DNA of 64,000 nucleotides from Polydactylus sextarius. Taxonomy: Eukaryota > Chordata > Actinopteri > Polynemidae. A program made the translations under genes and the position numbers. Below the pieces are notes generated by a model. The model worked only from the letters and a program-made list of their open reading frames with translations, searched no databases and had not been told where the DNA came from. This document shows, one piece after another, positions 26,234 through 39,361 of the stretch (positions are counted from its first letter, which is position 1; the number at the start of each line of letters is the position of its first letter). The stretch covers positions 4,882,885 to 4,946,884 of the forward strand of contig CM028911.1 in the NCBI GenBank assembly GCA_016801845.1. The letters run 5' to 3'.

Positions 26234-28572
26234 CTGATAAACAACACAAAACAGTGATTACTCATCCACTGAAAAAATCGCATGTTATTATGTAAGGCAA
26301 AATAAATGTTAAATTACTAAGCAACAGCAGTTGTATGGTTTCCATTGCTTAAATTAGAGATCGAGAGATGTGGTTACCGGTTGACACAGGTCTTGGTCGC
26401 GCCTGTTCAGTGCTTGCCCGGATCCTGCTGCTGCCCAGATGGAGGCCCGTGGCCCGAGGAGGGTTGGGCTGGGTAGTGCTCTCATCGGCTGAGCGTCGGC
26501 GGTAGACATCGGCTTGTGATGGAGGGTTAATGTGGGAATTAGAAGGGCTGACAGGAAGAAGGAGAAGACTTGTCTGGGATGATGACAGACACTCGCTGTA
26601 CACAGAGGTGCAGGAGTTAGACAGGGAGCAGGAGCCGCCGTCGCTGAGCTCATAAAAACCTGAAGAGATGAAGAACAAATATTCATGAGTATTTAACATT
26701 ATGGGATAGTGGCTTGCGTGTATATCTATATTGGTAAAGAGTAAATATCTATAGGGCTTTGCATGCACATTTGTTTGTGTACATACCTGAACTTGGCCTG
26801 CTGTCACTTTCCAGCTGCTCTGTGGAGGCTTTGTTCACATCCAGTTTCAGCTCACTGATTTGTTGGTCCAGCTGCTGCAAGTGAGACTTGAGGCCTACAT
26901 CCTGTTTCCGAAGACGAGACTGTAAAATAGACAGCATGAAACATTTTAGAGGACACCCAAAACATTTCTGTGGTACAACCTAAAACCAAAAGGAGAGCCT
27001 AATTAGATTTTCTCAGGCGAAAGGAGGGAGTTATGCAATGAAGCTCCACATGCACACACATGTATGCAATTACACTGTAATCCTCTGGACAGATGTATGA
27101 GGAGGTAAATTAAGTCAGGATGTATTTTAGCAACACTATAATTTTGTTAAGATGGGGTCTGTTGTTCAGATAAAAGATGCTCTAATGTATAGCCATCAGA
27201 AAAACAAAAGCGACTCAGCTGTGGCTGATGATTAACCCCAGCAGGACATGGGGGAGCATGGAAGAAGCAGTGGTGGGTAACTCATTTCTCCCCCACAGAG
27301 AGGGCCTGGCCATTGTGTAAACTACTAGGAGGAAAGCTTGGGGGTTGGGATGAAGGACTGTTTGCTCTGCAGCTAAGGCTGGACATTTACTGTTACAGTG
27401 GTTATTAAAATAAGGGCTGGGGGTCAATGTCTGAAGAAAAAAAAACAACTTTTAATTAATGTTTCAATCCCTTGTGAGATCAAACTGGGTCTATATCAGT
27501 ACAGTACAGACCTCTTGTAAAAGATTTTCCTTTTTCTTCATATGTCTGGTGTTTTTCATTGGATGTTGTTAAGTCTCCAGTTGCTCTATTTTGGGTAAAT
27601 TTAAACCTTATGCCCACCAAATGCTTTGTAATGGATCTGTCAATGCATTAGGCCATTTCTGCTGAAAGTCAAGCATAACACCTTAATCCCTGTGCAGCCT
27701 CTAATGCGTATAACAGCAGGCTATATGGAAAAAGTTGGTCATGGAAAACAGTGCCACTGCCAGTTGTCTCAAACACTCATGGTGCCTCTCAGGACTGAGA
27801 CTCTCCCTTGGTATCATTCACAGCAAAAAAAAAAAAAAAAAAAAAAAACCTCCCTTAAAAACACACTTTTTTTTTTTTTTTTTTTTTTTTTTAAAGGTAT
27901 TAGTGGTATTAGTGGTTAATGATTGAGGCCCCCACCATCCCCCTGCAGTATACACATGCACTATGTGCACGCACATACACAACTTAAAGTCCTCTTGGTC
28001 CTGCAATGAACCTTGATTTATGACACTTATCCTACTTCCTACCCCCAGCTGAGAGCTTGAAAGTGTGTCTGGTAATAATTGAAGACTGAATAGCACATGA
28101 GCATCAGCTGACAACAAAACTCAAACGGACGGTTTTACTCAAGGGCAATTATATTATCAACGTGAAGGAACTTTAATAATTTAATTCTTAAATTTGAAAA
28201 AAATAATTACAAATAATATGAAAACATTATGCAAAACGTTCATGTAAAAGTATTTTACATGTTTTATGATTTTACATTTAAATAGCTTCCTACCAGCTGT
28301 TGCTTCAGGGCTGTCAGGGTCGCCTCCAGCCGCTTCTCTTCAGCCCCCATCATCATCCTGGGAGTCTCCGGTCCCTCCGGGTGGACAGAGGTGACCGGCT
28401 CCTCTCGGTCCATCCTCAGCGCCCAGTTCACCATGTCGCTCTGTCTGTCCTTGAGCAGATGCAGCTCCTGCAGTCCGGCCAGAGCAGCCTGTAGCCTCTC
28501 CCCGACCCTGCAGCGGTCCACTCCGGCTGCAGCGCTCATCATCCCCGCACAAGATCCCTTCCTGCTCAGCAT
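24360..28572 (-). CDS. dact2: dact2: Dapper homologue 2, Dishevelled-binding antagonist (four coding exons)
   Basis: The coding sequence joins 28572-28294, 26919-26787, 26659-26378 and 26233-24360. All junctions have GT/AG borders and matching phases. The total of 2568 nt gives about 855 residues. Dapper proteins are cytoplasmic scaffolds that bind Dishevelled; DACT2 also promotes turnover of Nodal/TGF-beta receptors (family knowledge). Seen here: an N-terminal leucine-rich coiled coil across exons 1-2 (about residues 75-121), SDSRPSSG-FYELSDGGSCSLS (about 131-151), YPSPLHAVALQSPIFF (about 283-298), a basic serine-rich middle, SEYSAECASLFHS, then SSEGEMSDNTTNRFGDSESS. The C-terminus MTLV is the class-I PDZ ligand that binds Dishevelled. 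NTTNRFGDSESS and the smoc2 neighbour favour dact2 over dact1. The start is the first ATG in the frame. Confidence 0.92.
26378..26659 (-). CDS. dact2: dact2 coding exon 3
   Basis: The acceptor CATCTCTTCAG is followed by GT TTT TAT GAG and the donor is ACC G/GTAACC. The exon is 282 nt (2 + 93 codons + 1). It encodes FYELSDGGSCSLSNSCTSVY, a Dapper hallmark, then a Ser/Pro-rich segment and RPRPVSTG, which is conserved in DACT2. Confidence 0.9.
26787..26919 (-). CDS. dact2: dact2 coding exon 2
   Basis: The acceptor TATTTTACAG opens on SRLRKQDVGLKSHLQQLDQQ and the donor is TCA G/GTATGT. The exon is 133 nt, phase 0 to phase 1. It encodes the second half of the leucine-zipper coiled coil used for Dapper dimerisation, followed by the ESDSRPSSG motif. 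Confidence 0.9.
26920..28293 (-). other. dact2: dact2 intron 1
   Basis: This intron of about 1.4 kb has a GTAGGA donor and a TTTACAG acceptor. It holds an A24 run (27825-27848) and a T26 run (27867-27892) separated by 18 bp, with a duplicated GGTATTAGT just beyond. No other features were recognised. Confidence 0.85.
27825..27892. repeat. A24-spacer-T26 inverted homopolymer pair
   Basis: A run of 24 A is followed after 18 bp by a run of 26 T. Together they can form a long A:T hairpin inside dact2 intron 1. Confidence 0.95.
28294..28572 (-). CDS. dact2: dact2 coding exon 1 (start codon exon)
   Basis: The ATG at 28572 opens MLSRKGSCAGMMSAAAGVDR. It is followed by the conserved VGERLQAALAGLQELHLLKD, typical of DACT2, and by LEATLTALKQQL, which enters the coiled coil. 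The exon is 279 nt, 93 codons, ending phase 0 at a GTAGGA donor. The frame is open further upstream, but no ATG occurs there, only a GTG near 28632, so this ATG is the likely start. Confidence 0.88.
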
Positions 28573-28870
28573 GATGGAGACAAGCGTCCGGGCATAATCC
28601 AGAAACAAAAAGTTGGTTGAAGATCGTCCCACTTGAGACAGAGCTCCTCCTCGGTTAAAGACTGTGTTGATGCTGCTGCTGCTGCTGTTGACTTGTTAGT
28701 TCTTTAACTACCTGTTAGAATAAATCTTGAGCTCAGGGTAGAGATTAAGCTCCTCCCACACACGCCAAATGGTCTTCCTCCCTATTGGCTGGTCACCGAG
28801 TCCCAGTGAACATCTGGTATTAATCCTCCCCATTCATGTCCTCCCTGAAGCTGCCCGGGCATGTACTATG
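28573..28870 (-). promoter_or_regulatory. dact2: dact2 5'UTR and proximal promoter
   Basis: Upstream of the ATG on the minus strand are a short CAG repeat (28671-28690 read as CTG on plus), a CCAAT box in the context AGCCAATAGGG at 28788-28784, about 215 bp from the ATG, and GGGAGGA-type purine boxes. The stretch is more GC-rich than the DNA beyond 28.87 kb. No start site can be fixed from the sequence. Confidence 0.45.
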
Positions 28871-30009
28871 TTCATCTGCATAATACCGCATGGTGTGATG
28901 GGCATATTATTATGCTATTTTCCACCATTTTATTAAGCTGCTTATTCTCTTCAGTAGTATGTTAAATAGAGGAGAGAGCGTCTGCCCAACTTTTGTGAAA
29001 ATTTTCTACTGTAAGCGATTTAACTGGAAGTAAATGTGTTTATAATACCACTTATCACGAATTACTTATTCAACTGAACAATAATATCCAGTGGATATGT
29101 GGGAGATCTGCAGCTTTGAGGCTGAGCTAAGCTTATAAACTCTGAGTAAAACACCAAACTTTAAAACACGGGTACATCCAGTGGATCTGTAACATCACTT
29201 TAAATCTCTACCATCCACATTTAAAACTACTCACAATCAAACTCAAACTCATTTTTGCTTTGGAAACAGACTTGACAGAGAAAAACAAACAGAAATCAGA
29301 CTGTCATGTCCTGTAGAGATCATTAATAAATGGATGACGCCCCCTTGTGGCAGGATACCTTTCTACAAGTTGATGGCTTACAGATTTTACTGACTGATTT
29401 TACACTCACTGAGTAGATAGTAAAACATCTGATATATGAACAAACATTTCACTGCCATAACATGTACCACAACTGAACAAATTGAGTGAAAGCTCGATTT
29501 GGCTCATGTATGAGCCTTTAGTGCACTAAGAGACAAGTTACTTGTAAACTGAAAATTGCTTTGTTCCACAGTGAAGAAGTTGTCCAAAAATAAGAATGAA
29601 CCTTGTAGGGTGTTGCTATTGTCTACAAGACAGAGATACAGATAGTATTGAATTAATCTCCATATATCATGCTCAATTCAGAAAGTAGAAAGTTTTACAC
29701 TTGAAAAACTGTTCAAATGGGACACTGAATAGTATTTCATCATGGTGGTAGATCTTTTGGGTTCATACAACATTAGCTTAAGGTATAACATGCCACAAAA
29801 CTTGAGTGCTGGTTACTACTCCTTATAAAAAAAAATAACTAGGAGGACATAGGAGTTGAAGTTTATTGTGAAACGTATGCACTAAGTGATCACGTCATGT
29901 CCTGTGGCCAAAATAAACAATTTTCACAAACACCAATTAGAAAATAACAACTTGGTTAACATTTAGAATCTAACAGAAGTCAATTACTGACCAAAACTGG
30001 ATTTAAAAA
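28871..30009. other. Intergenic region upstream of dact2; no gene seen
   Basis: This is AT-rich DNA with no recognisable exon. A CTCF-like motif on the minus strand lies at 29337-29350. Confidence 0.6.
29337..29350 (-). promoter_or_regulatory. CTCF-like motif (minus orientation)
   Basis: Read on the minus strand, CCACAAGGGGGCGT matches the CTCF core CCASYAGRKGGCRS at 12 of 14 positions. It lies about 0.8 kb upstream of the dact2 ATG. Binding is inferred only. Confidence 0.35.
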
Positions 30010-30400
30010 AAAAAACAGGAACCGAGCAGGCAGTAATTAATGTGGACAAGACACGGAGAGATCAGCTGAAAATTAGGATAACGATGTCAGCATGTGATAA
30101 AGACTTTAAATGAGCTTTAAATGGTGGATAATTTGTTATGGTTTGCAAAACGGATACAGGAGAAGTGGACATATGAACGACCCCTAACAAAAGCAACAGG
30201 GAAACGTAGGAATTTATACACACAAGGAGAAGAGCAAACGAGACACCGGTGCAACACGTTAGGGCAGGGTCAGGTAATCAAACAGGAGGGAAAATACAGG
30301 AAGTAATGCACATGACAAGAACCCAGGAAAAGTATTTCAAAATAAAACAGGAAATTCACACAAAATATGAACCAAAAGGGCAGACCATAACAGAAACTTT
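30010..30400. repeat. Degenerate interspersed repeat resembling a common percomorph element
   Basis: The run of phrases such as GAGACACCGGTGCAACACGTTAG, GGCAGGGTCAGGTAATCA, CAAAATAAAACAGGAAATTC and CAGACCATAACAGAA recalls a dispersed non-coding repeat seen in many percomorph genomes. I rely on memory for this, cannot assign a family, and found no terminal repeats or target duplication. Confidence 0.4.
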
Positions 30401-31167
30401 TTATTTAGGTAATGTATCATATAAATCTATCTTGAGCACAGAACCTTCCACACATATATATAGCCCGTGTGTTGGTACCTGGGAGGCTGTTTCACTATTC
30501 TATCAAAGATGACATTGATCCATTAAGAAAATATGATAGAAACCTAATGCAATAAACTATGTACTTATTTAGTTATTAACTACATGTATTATGAATGAAT
30601 AAAATGTGTATCCCTTGTGTGTTTCTTACTTTTATCTGTGTTGCTATTTTAGTCTTAAGTCGTGAGAACAATATAAGTCACAAGACAGGTATTCTTTTTC
30701 CACTAACTCCACCTGAGCTGCTGTTCTTCTACCTGAGACGAATGAAGTACTTTTTCATTATATCAATAATCGGATAACAAATAAATGAGGGAATGCTTGA
30801 GCCTTCATCCCAGGCCGAGGCAACATGAGCTTAGCTACCGACGATTCACCTACACTGCTGCTTTTTGCACTGTATCACAGGTGGGGAGATTCCTTCGTGC
30901 TGATATCTGCAGCTATCTTGAAACCCAGAGTTCAAAGGAAATACCAGAATACCACAGGGGTTGTACACCTGTGTCTCCCTCTCTCTCTCACACACACAGT
31001 CTGATCAAAGATAAGGTTTGAGTCAATGTATTTTAAATTCTAGTTTAAGAAAATAATCATCCTGTTCACCAATATGTAGAGAACATATGGTTTAAATAGT
31101 GGTTTGTCACTAAATTCACATTTTAAAAAAGAAAAAACGGTACAACACTCAAACCATTAGCATTTAG

Positions 31168-31181
31168 ACACCAGGGGGCAG
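31168..31181 (+). promoter_or_regulatory. CTCF-like motif (plus orientation)
   Basis: ACACCAGGGGGCAG matches the CTCF core CCASYAGRKGGCRS at 13 of 14 positions. Binding is inferred only. Confidence 0.4.
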
Positions 31182-34100
31182 TGTCACACTACTTCTCAGT
31201 CTTGAGAGATAAGTTTTATAAGTCAATGTGTTGTTATTGGATAGCCTGTTATTTTTAACTGGATGATACTATGAACAAAATAAAACTGTTTAACTGTTTA
31301 ACTCTTTCACTTGCTGATCAAGAAATTCACAAATTTCTGGAGGTCTGGAGTTAAATAAGTTGTTTATTCTTCCCTGATTGCAAGGGAACATCCCCGTCAC
31401 TTTGATGGTTTTCTTTGGGAGGCCCCTCATCAAGATACACATATATTTACATTATAGTAAATATACGGTGCATTGTGAAGCCCACTCCTCACAGGAATAG
31501 CGTCATGTCCTTGTGATCCTGGCTGGCATACAACACTGTATTGTGATGCCTGGATATCCCTCTGCCCCCATACCCTTCAAAGCATTTCCTTCAGGGTGAC
31601 ATCAGCTGGGGTATTGCTCCAGAAGGTAACCTCTTTTTGGCAACAAACCAAGGGATTTGTATTGGGTTTAGCCAAGCTCTCTTAACTTGATCCAAAACTT
31701 TTTACCTACCACTTTGTGAGACTAAATCCAGGGAGCTTTGACTCACTGGAGGTTTCTCTTTGTGTGGCTTCTTCTTTGTGTTCTGCATTTATCAGCAGGT
31801 TTTCCATCCTCCCTTTTTTTCCTCCATCCACTTAAGAAATGATAAAGCAGCCAAATGTTGATAACAAAACAAAGGCACATGGGTAGGGATCCCTTTTACT
31901 GGATCCACGAGCAACCGCAGTGGAAAGAGTGTTTGTACCCGGTCAGGTGAGATACAGATGGGAACAATGGAAGATGCTGCCACAAACAGGATGCGTGGGA
32001 TGGAAGTCAGAGGGGTAAACATGGCGTGCTGTCATATGTGGGACTGAGCAAGTGGGAGTGTGCATGTGTGGGAGAAGTGGGTGAATCTGTTGTCAGCTCT
32101 GTGTACACGGAAAAAAACAAGCTTTTCACGTGTAGGCATTACAAGCTAACAACTTCAAAGGAGAAAAATCTGATATCACACATAAGACACTCTGATGCAT
32201 AAAGAGGCAGAATTCCTTTGTTGGGTGTTGTTGATTTTAAGCTATTTCCGGGCATTTGTGTGTTTTCACATATTTCTCTGTGTGTGTCTTGATCTCGTTG
32301 CGTGTCAGGGGATTCCCATGCAGGTTCTCTAATTGAAAATCCCATTTTCCCAGGTATTCTGTCATCAACAAGGGCAAAGATTCACAGAGATCAAAGTGGC
32401 CTCTTGTGTCTGACAACAGAGTTTCCCTTGCTCTGCCACCTCTGACCACGGCAGTGCTAACACAAGTATTAGTGGTTTTAATGGTGTTAAAAATGGAACA
32501 AAATCACCAGATGTCCCTCTCTCAGTGGTTGAGAGTTACTGAGGGAAACTGTGGAATCACATTTTATTTGTGAGTGCATTGTAATGGCACTGAAATGCAT
32601 CTGCTCTTTATCTGCAGCTTCATACATAGATATATCCTTTTAAAGAGGGGCCTCCAGTGAATTCATCTCCATGGTTATGGGTGTTTTGAAATGTTAGACT
32701 TATTTTCAATGCTGTAAGTGATTTCTAATCTAAAACACTCCAACCATATCACACCCAAGAGACATTTCAGAGATTCCACTGGGCTACAGTTGGTCTTAAA
32801 AGTCCAGAAACAGGAAGAAGTATCCCCATTTGTGTTATTCTAAATATTTTGGACACTTCCAGACAAAACTGCATCCAAGCAACATGCTGTTTTCAGCTTT
32901 GATTGATATCGAATTCGCACACAATGCGGTAGTTCCCAGGATTGTAGAAAGTATTATGAGATATGTTCTGCTTCATAACTGGTAGCACCTACACTTACTG
33001 TCAAACCTGCTTGAGAGCAAAAGAGCAGACAGAGTCTACCATGTCAGCTTTCAATTTATTCTCAGTGGAGCAGCTCCAGGATTTATCTCCTGATGAAATC
33101 CCAGATTAGAGACTTGTTTCTGTGGGTTGTAGCTTTGAGAGTAGTTCATGCCAAAAATGTTGAATGAACTGTCTTATGCTGTTGGAATTCTCTTTAAGGT
33201 CACTTTACTTTACCCAGAAGGGATATTTGATTGTATAATTCAGTGGGATAACAATTAAACTGAGTTCCTTTGGGCAAATTAGTCAGATTGTGTAAAGTTT
33301 TCTCTGGAGATTTTTCAGTCCTGTGAGTTTAAAAAGGCCAAGTGGATCCTTTTAAGGTAAAAAAAAAAAGTTTTTCAGCAGTTTTTTTGATAGTAGCCTG
33401 TTTTGTTGGTGCCTGACATGGATCCGGTCAGCCGTATCTCTCTCTATCATGTTGTCCTCCATGTGCCGAGCTACCTCCTTAGACCTTCAGTTGATTTGCC
33501 ATCTGAGTTCAGAACAGCCTGTACATAAGAGAGACCTTTATGCTGTACGCTCGCAAAATTATCTCCTCATCAAATTTTATTTGAGCCGAACAAATTTTTG
33601 TTTATTCAGCAAGTGAGGGAGACTGGCTTCCATGCTGCGCTGCTGCAAATCATAAAGACATCAGTCTAAATTAACTGATTTAGCATTGCCTTACCCATGA
33701 ATGTAGTGCGCTGCTTTCAGCCAAGTCCCAGTAGAAGGTCTATACCTCTTATGTGACAAGCTGAAGGGGCTGTTTGGAAAAAGTCTTTTTTTCCTTCTTT
33801 TAACCTCGAGGGGATTTGTCAAGGGGCACAGTGTGCCACACACAATTGCCATGAATGTGATGTGAAGTTTTTATCATATTTATATATTTACACCTGCTTC
33901 ACCCACAAGTATTTTATGGATGTTTGAGATAAGTTATGTGTGTACAGTATAAGTGTCTGTTTGGACTTCAGAAAGGGAAAAACAGAATTAACTAGACACA
34001 AGCCTGAAAGACATCATTTAGTGGGGGGCGGCTACATTTCAGGTATGGATGTAAAAGTGTCAAACTCCATACAAGGGAGACTTATCATGGCAAGTCTCAC

Positions 34101-37100
34101 ATGGCCCATATCTTTTCATAGGCAGGGAGACAGACGTCTGAACTGTGTAAAACTTGGACATCGTACTTAACTGACCCTGTCTGCAGAACCCTGGAGACCC
34201 ATGGTACTTTGCACCCTCTGCTGAGGTGGGAATAAACTGAATTCCACATCTGCTAATAAAAGGAAGACTATTAGTTTAGTGCTAATCAGATTTAAATGAT
34301 GAAATAGTTTTAGACTGACCACACAATATCACAGTCTCTTATGGTTTGTTGGCTGTCTCTCCTCAGTTTCTGCCCAAACAGCAGAACAGAACAGACAGTT
34401 ATTTCTTCCATATAGAGTTTGTTATGGCAGCGTTAAAGGTGGTGCTCTACTTTTAGACAGAATTGAGCAACAGTCTCAGCATGTGAAACAAAGTAGCACA
34501 TACTAAAGGACACTGACGTTTCTTCTTTTGGTCAAAGATGTTCATTGTGCAATAGTGCTTGCGTGAGCAAATTTTGGATAACACAACTGTGGTTCAGCTG
34601 AGCTGCCTCAAGGAAATGTTTTGTGAAACTGTGCATAAAGAGCTGCAGTTCTGAAGACAGGATTGTTTCTGTTTTTAGCCGCCCTAGCTGCTGGGTATTT
34701 CTAGGGTTGGCAACGTCTAGTACAGAACGAAATGTCTCAACTACCACAGGGTTGACGGCCACTGAATTTGTCACAGATATCGATTATGCCCAGAGGATGA
34801 ATCCTTATGCCTTTGGTCATTCTCTTAGTTTCTTTTAATGATTTGGCAACCATTGGAGGTATTGGCATGGCAACATTGTTTCTCCTTAGAATGGATTATA
34901 ATAACTCTGGTTAACTTTGTGTTTATCTCCATCTTCAGGTCCAAATTTCACATTTCATATATAAGTTGTATATATTATGATATTATGTTTCATGGAAAAA
35001 CTTCAGATGTACTTTCTGTCCTAAGTAGTGAGTGGTAGCACACTAACAGGCTAAAATAAAATGGAAACTATAGTGAACATCAAATGGTAGATTGCTGTTT
35101 GATTCTTGTTTACAATTTTCCACCACATTTGCCTATTGACATTACATATGACTTACAAACCCTGTCATGTCATTTTTTATATTAATCTTATTTGACATGT
35201 TCATGTGCTGTTCAAAATCTGAAGACTGGCCCGGACCTAAAAGCAAAAGTGTAAAGGAAAGAATTTAACATAAAGAGTCCCTTATCCAGCCTCTCAGACA
35301 CACACGTAGAGAGGAAGTCTCTTGTCCGACCCAGCATCTCAGAAGGGAAGCTCTGCTGTCATCGAAAATGACAGCACAATGTTAGTTGTTGTGTCCTTTG
35401 TCCCGTGTGCACTGTTTATGTGTGTTTATCAAGATGGTGGTAGAGACATAAAAGCCCGGTTTGACTGCAACAACTAAATCTCCTCTCCTCCTTTAGAAAG
35501 GCAGTTATTTTGACAGAGCAAGTTTCTTCTTGTACACAGGAACAACGGCAGACGTGGCTTTAGACATCCACTAAGCTATCACAATGCACGTGCAACACAA
35601 ACTCAGACTAAGGAGAACCAAACCTTCCTTGTCTAAACTTCCCTCATGTCTGATCAGCATCTGGTTCTGGCATCAAATCTTCATGAGATGAGTTTGTGCT
35701 GAGATATTTAGGGCTAAAGTTTTGGGTTCAAGTGGGTTTAACCACAAGCTTCATAAGCTCAGTTCTGAAATGTTGTAACCTTTGTCTCCACACAGGTGTG
35801 CAAATTTAATTTGTAGAATCACCTGAAGTCTTTCCACCTATAAGGAGTGCAACAGAACTGCACATGCCCTCAGGCTGTTACAATAATCCATCCGTCCGCA
35901 CAGATTTGTTGATCATAAAACAAGGAAACCCACAACTGCCACACTCCCCTTTCCCTTGTTCAAAAATAGAGAAACGTAAAGTCTTGCTCCAGCCTTCTGA
36001 TGTCAAGACATGAAATCTTTGCTGCTGAGCATTGATGACAACTCAATGTGCTGGGTGGTTTGTGACCACCACCCCTGACCCCGATCCATCAACCCACAGC
36101 AAAACAACCTGCAGCTCTCTCCTCAGTTGCACTCAAAAGGGAACACAGGGACTCAGGTGATCTTGTGCCCCTCGGACAAGCAGAATCCCCAGTGTGAGCC
36201 TGGGTGTGAATAAATTACACTTGATAGGTTGACGAACTGAGGCTCATATCAGTTTAAGCCAGTTCAATCAAAATAATACACCAGAGCGCATTAATTCGTA
36301 CAAGAGAGGAGATCAAATGTAAAACCCCAGACTGACCCCTGAACACTTGCTCCTGAACCCTTCACCCCCTCCTCTGGTGTGCTAATCCTCCTGGAGCCCT
36401 CCATGGGAGCTCATGTGGCCTGGAGGAGATGGACCGGAGGAGGATGAGGCTGACAGCACCAACACAGCTGGCCTGTAGCTGGGATTGAAAGCCTCCTAGC
36501 ACCCACTTTCACAGATGTGGCAGCCCCTGATGAGAAGGAGAACCCACTTGTCCTGCCCCATGCCCGTCATGTGCTCGCCCCTCCACAAACCACACTCGGT
36601 GGTGAACATTGCGTGCTGGCCAGTGATCTGATGGCTATGAGAGCCGTTCGTGTGTTTCATTAGACACAGGACCACACAAGACTGTTGTTGGGTATTTCCA
36701 TAAACATTTGAAATGAAAGGCAACATCTATCAAAAGCACCAGATTAAAGTTTGATTTTGCACAAACAAAGCCTCAGGGGCTGTGTTCCCAGAGCCATCAT
36801 CGAACGAAAGTCCACTGAAAAATGTACCTTTTGTTTTTGAGGTGTTTCCCCACAATCTCTTCTTGACTTGCACGCCATTAAAGTTATGAGCAGACATTTA
36901 GGAGGGCCTATAGAGGGAAGACAGGATCAGTCTTGGGTGTTTTTTCTTTCCTAAGACTTTAATTTTTATTGTATTTTCATCTCAGAAGCAAACTCACAAA
37001 CATCAGTTCAACAAGTTTGTCTGTCATTTAAGGTACAATTAATCTGGCAAACAGTGCTTGGCACATTAAGAAAAACAATTGCTGTGAATCTCTCCCCGAG

Positions 37101-39361
37101 GAGAAGCAATTATCTTTCCCTCCTATCAGGGAAAGAGTGAGGATTAGGAGTGTTTGTAACAAGATAATGTGCAGCAAATGTTTGCAAATTCCTCTGCATC
37201 ACTGCTCACATATTTGAAGAATGAGAGCTCTAAACTGTACAGGCAGGCTGTTAAAGTCCTGTTTTATACTGAATGATAGCCTCCTTTGACCAGGACATGA
37301 CACCTTATATAGAGGGAGACAAAGGTCAAGTTGCAGAGCATATAGGTCCATTTATAAAATGTCATGAGTGGTTCGTGGAGGCTGTGGGAAAGTTTTATCT
37401 GTAGGGAGGATTAAATCCTCTTTCCCAACTTGTCCTTTCTAGTCTTCAGCGTTCAATTTGCATTATGTTTATGGAAGTTGGGAAAGAAATCAAGGCTTTT
37501 TCAGTGTGGCAGGAAGACAGGAGAGATGCTGGGGATGTCATGTGCAGGGATGGTAAGAGGTCTCTACTGCCTTTATTGGTCATATATTTCTCCTGACAAG
37601 GCCTCCAAAGCACTTATGTAAATCCTCCCAGTATCACATATCAGGTCAGGTATTTGAAAAGGCACGGCCAGATGACTATTTAAATCAGTGTCCCAGTGCT
37701 GAATTAATTTATCACCATGTTTGGATGGCAAATAGATTTTGATGGAGTGGCTGATAGCACAGACGTGTTTCTGGACACGAACTGGTGCTGAGTTTCCCAG
37801 CTGCTTCAGCCAAGAGCTTGAGACGCGTGATTAGACGGGGAAATTTTTGGTTGAAATAAAAAACTCCATCCCTGACAGTTTCTTGTGGTGAAAAAGTTGT
37901 GAACTACAGGGGAGAGGCAGGGGCCAAGGTCCAATAATATAGCCCTTCTCTCCAAGGCCAGGTCTGACGCAGGGAGCCCGACACTCAGCAGGTCGGGACA
38001 GAGCAGGTCTGTGTGGTGAGCCAACCACAGAAACTCTGTCACCTCTCTGCTGCGCATGGAAACCCCTGTGTACTGTCGCTAACAGCGTCCCACAACAGCC
38101 ACATGTTGACTCTGTTAATTTGTGAAGCATCACCCGCATTTTGTTTCATGCATAAAGATGTTTACAGACTGTAGCTGCTACTGATTTAACAAAAGTGTTA
38201 GTCAGCCAGAGGTCACGCAATTTATTCAGTTATCAAATCTGTAGAACATTTGTTTCATATTTGTGCAGCAAATGAACATAATCATGTACAATGAAAACAT
38301 ATTATTCTAAGATAGAGTAGTGCATGTTTATGAATATCGTAATCACGAACAGCATTAAAGAAATAAACTCATAATTAGTGAGCTGGTGTGAGTAATGATC
38401 AGCAGTATCTTGTATGTTTTTACAAAGCTTGGTGAGCTTAGCTAACTATTTGTGGTACATTCATTATAATAATGTGGTACATTATTGTACAGACATGCAA
38501 GCTTGCTGACTGGACACAGTGAATTGGCATATTTATATCACACCATTAAAAAAAAAAATTGCAACTTGTACAATGTAGGAACCAATCACACCATCACCTA
38601 AAGCTGTGCAGTATTTCTATGCCTCAGCTGCAACAGAGAGAGAGAGAAAATGTCTGAGAGGAATTTTTTGGAAATCATTGTTTTCATCTGTGTCAGAAAG
38701 TTCAAGGTCTGGTAACCAGGTGTTTGAGCAACATGCATTTTGTATTGAGCTAAATATTTTCCTGACAATATCCTCAAACTAACAACACTCATTAAAACTG
38801 ACGTCTATCTCAAGCTGTCAAAATCCATGTGTTGGAATGTGTGAGGAATTGGTTGCTTATTTGTCACTTTCAGAATATCCTAAAAATATTTGCTCTTGTA
38901 TATTTAGGACATAAATTCAGATAAGTACGAGTACGATGGAGTGAGAATTTGCAGATTCATTGTTCATATTCATGCCACAACATGCACTTTCTGACAGACT
39001 GGTGTCTCAGATGGCAGTGACGCATCGTTATGTTTCAGTTGTTTTTACTCTGTTTTTGGTTTTTCATTTGTGTGTTTATGTGATATATCATATATGCTTC
39101 AGAGAAAAAAAATCATTCGTTCAATACGTTTTGTTTACAGTCAAATATCCACAAAAGAGATTTCCAATAGTAATTCTCATATTTAGCATTATTATTGTGA
39201 GTCATGTGAGGCCAAAGTACAGAACTAATATAGTGATTCTTATATGACAATAAAGTAAAGACAGAAAGTAAAAGTTTTAACTTACGTAAATGTCAATTGA
39301 CGTAAAACTGTACCATAAAAAGTTATTGTTAGACGCAGCTTTTACACAATGTAAGAAAGAT

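Noticed and set aside
28573..28632. A 20-residue N-terminal extension of dact2
   Set aside because: It begins with GTG. The first in-frame ATG is at 28572 and gives the expected Dapper N-terminus.
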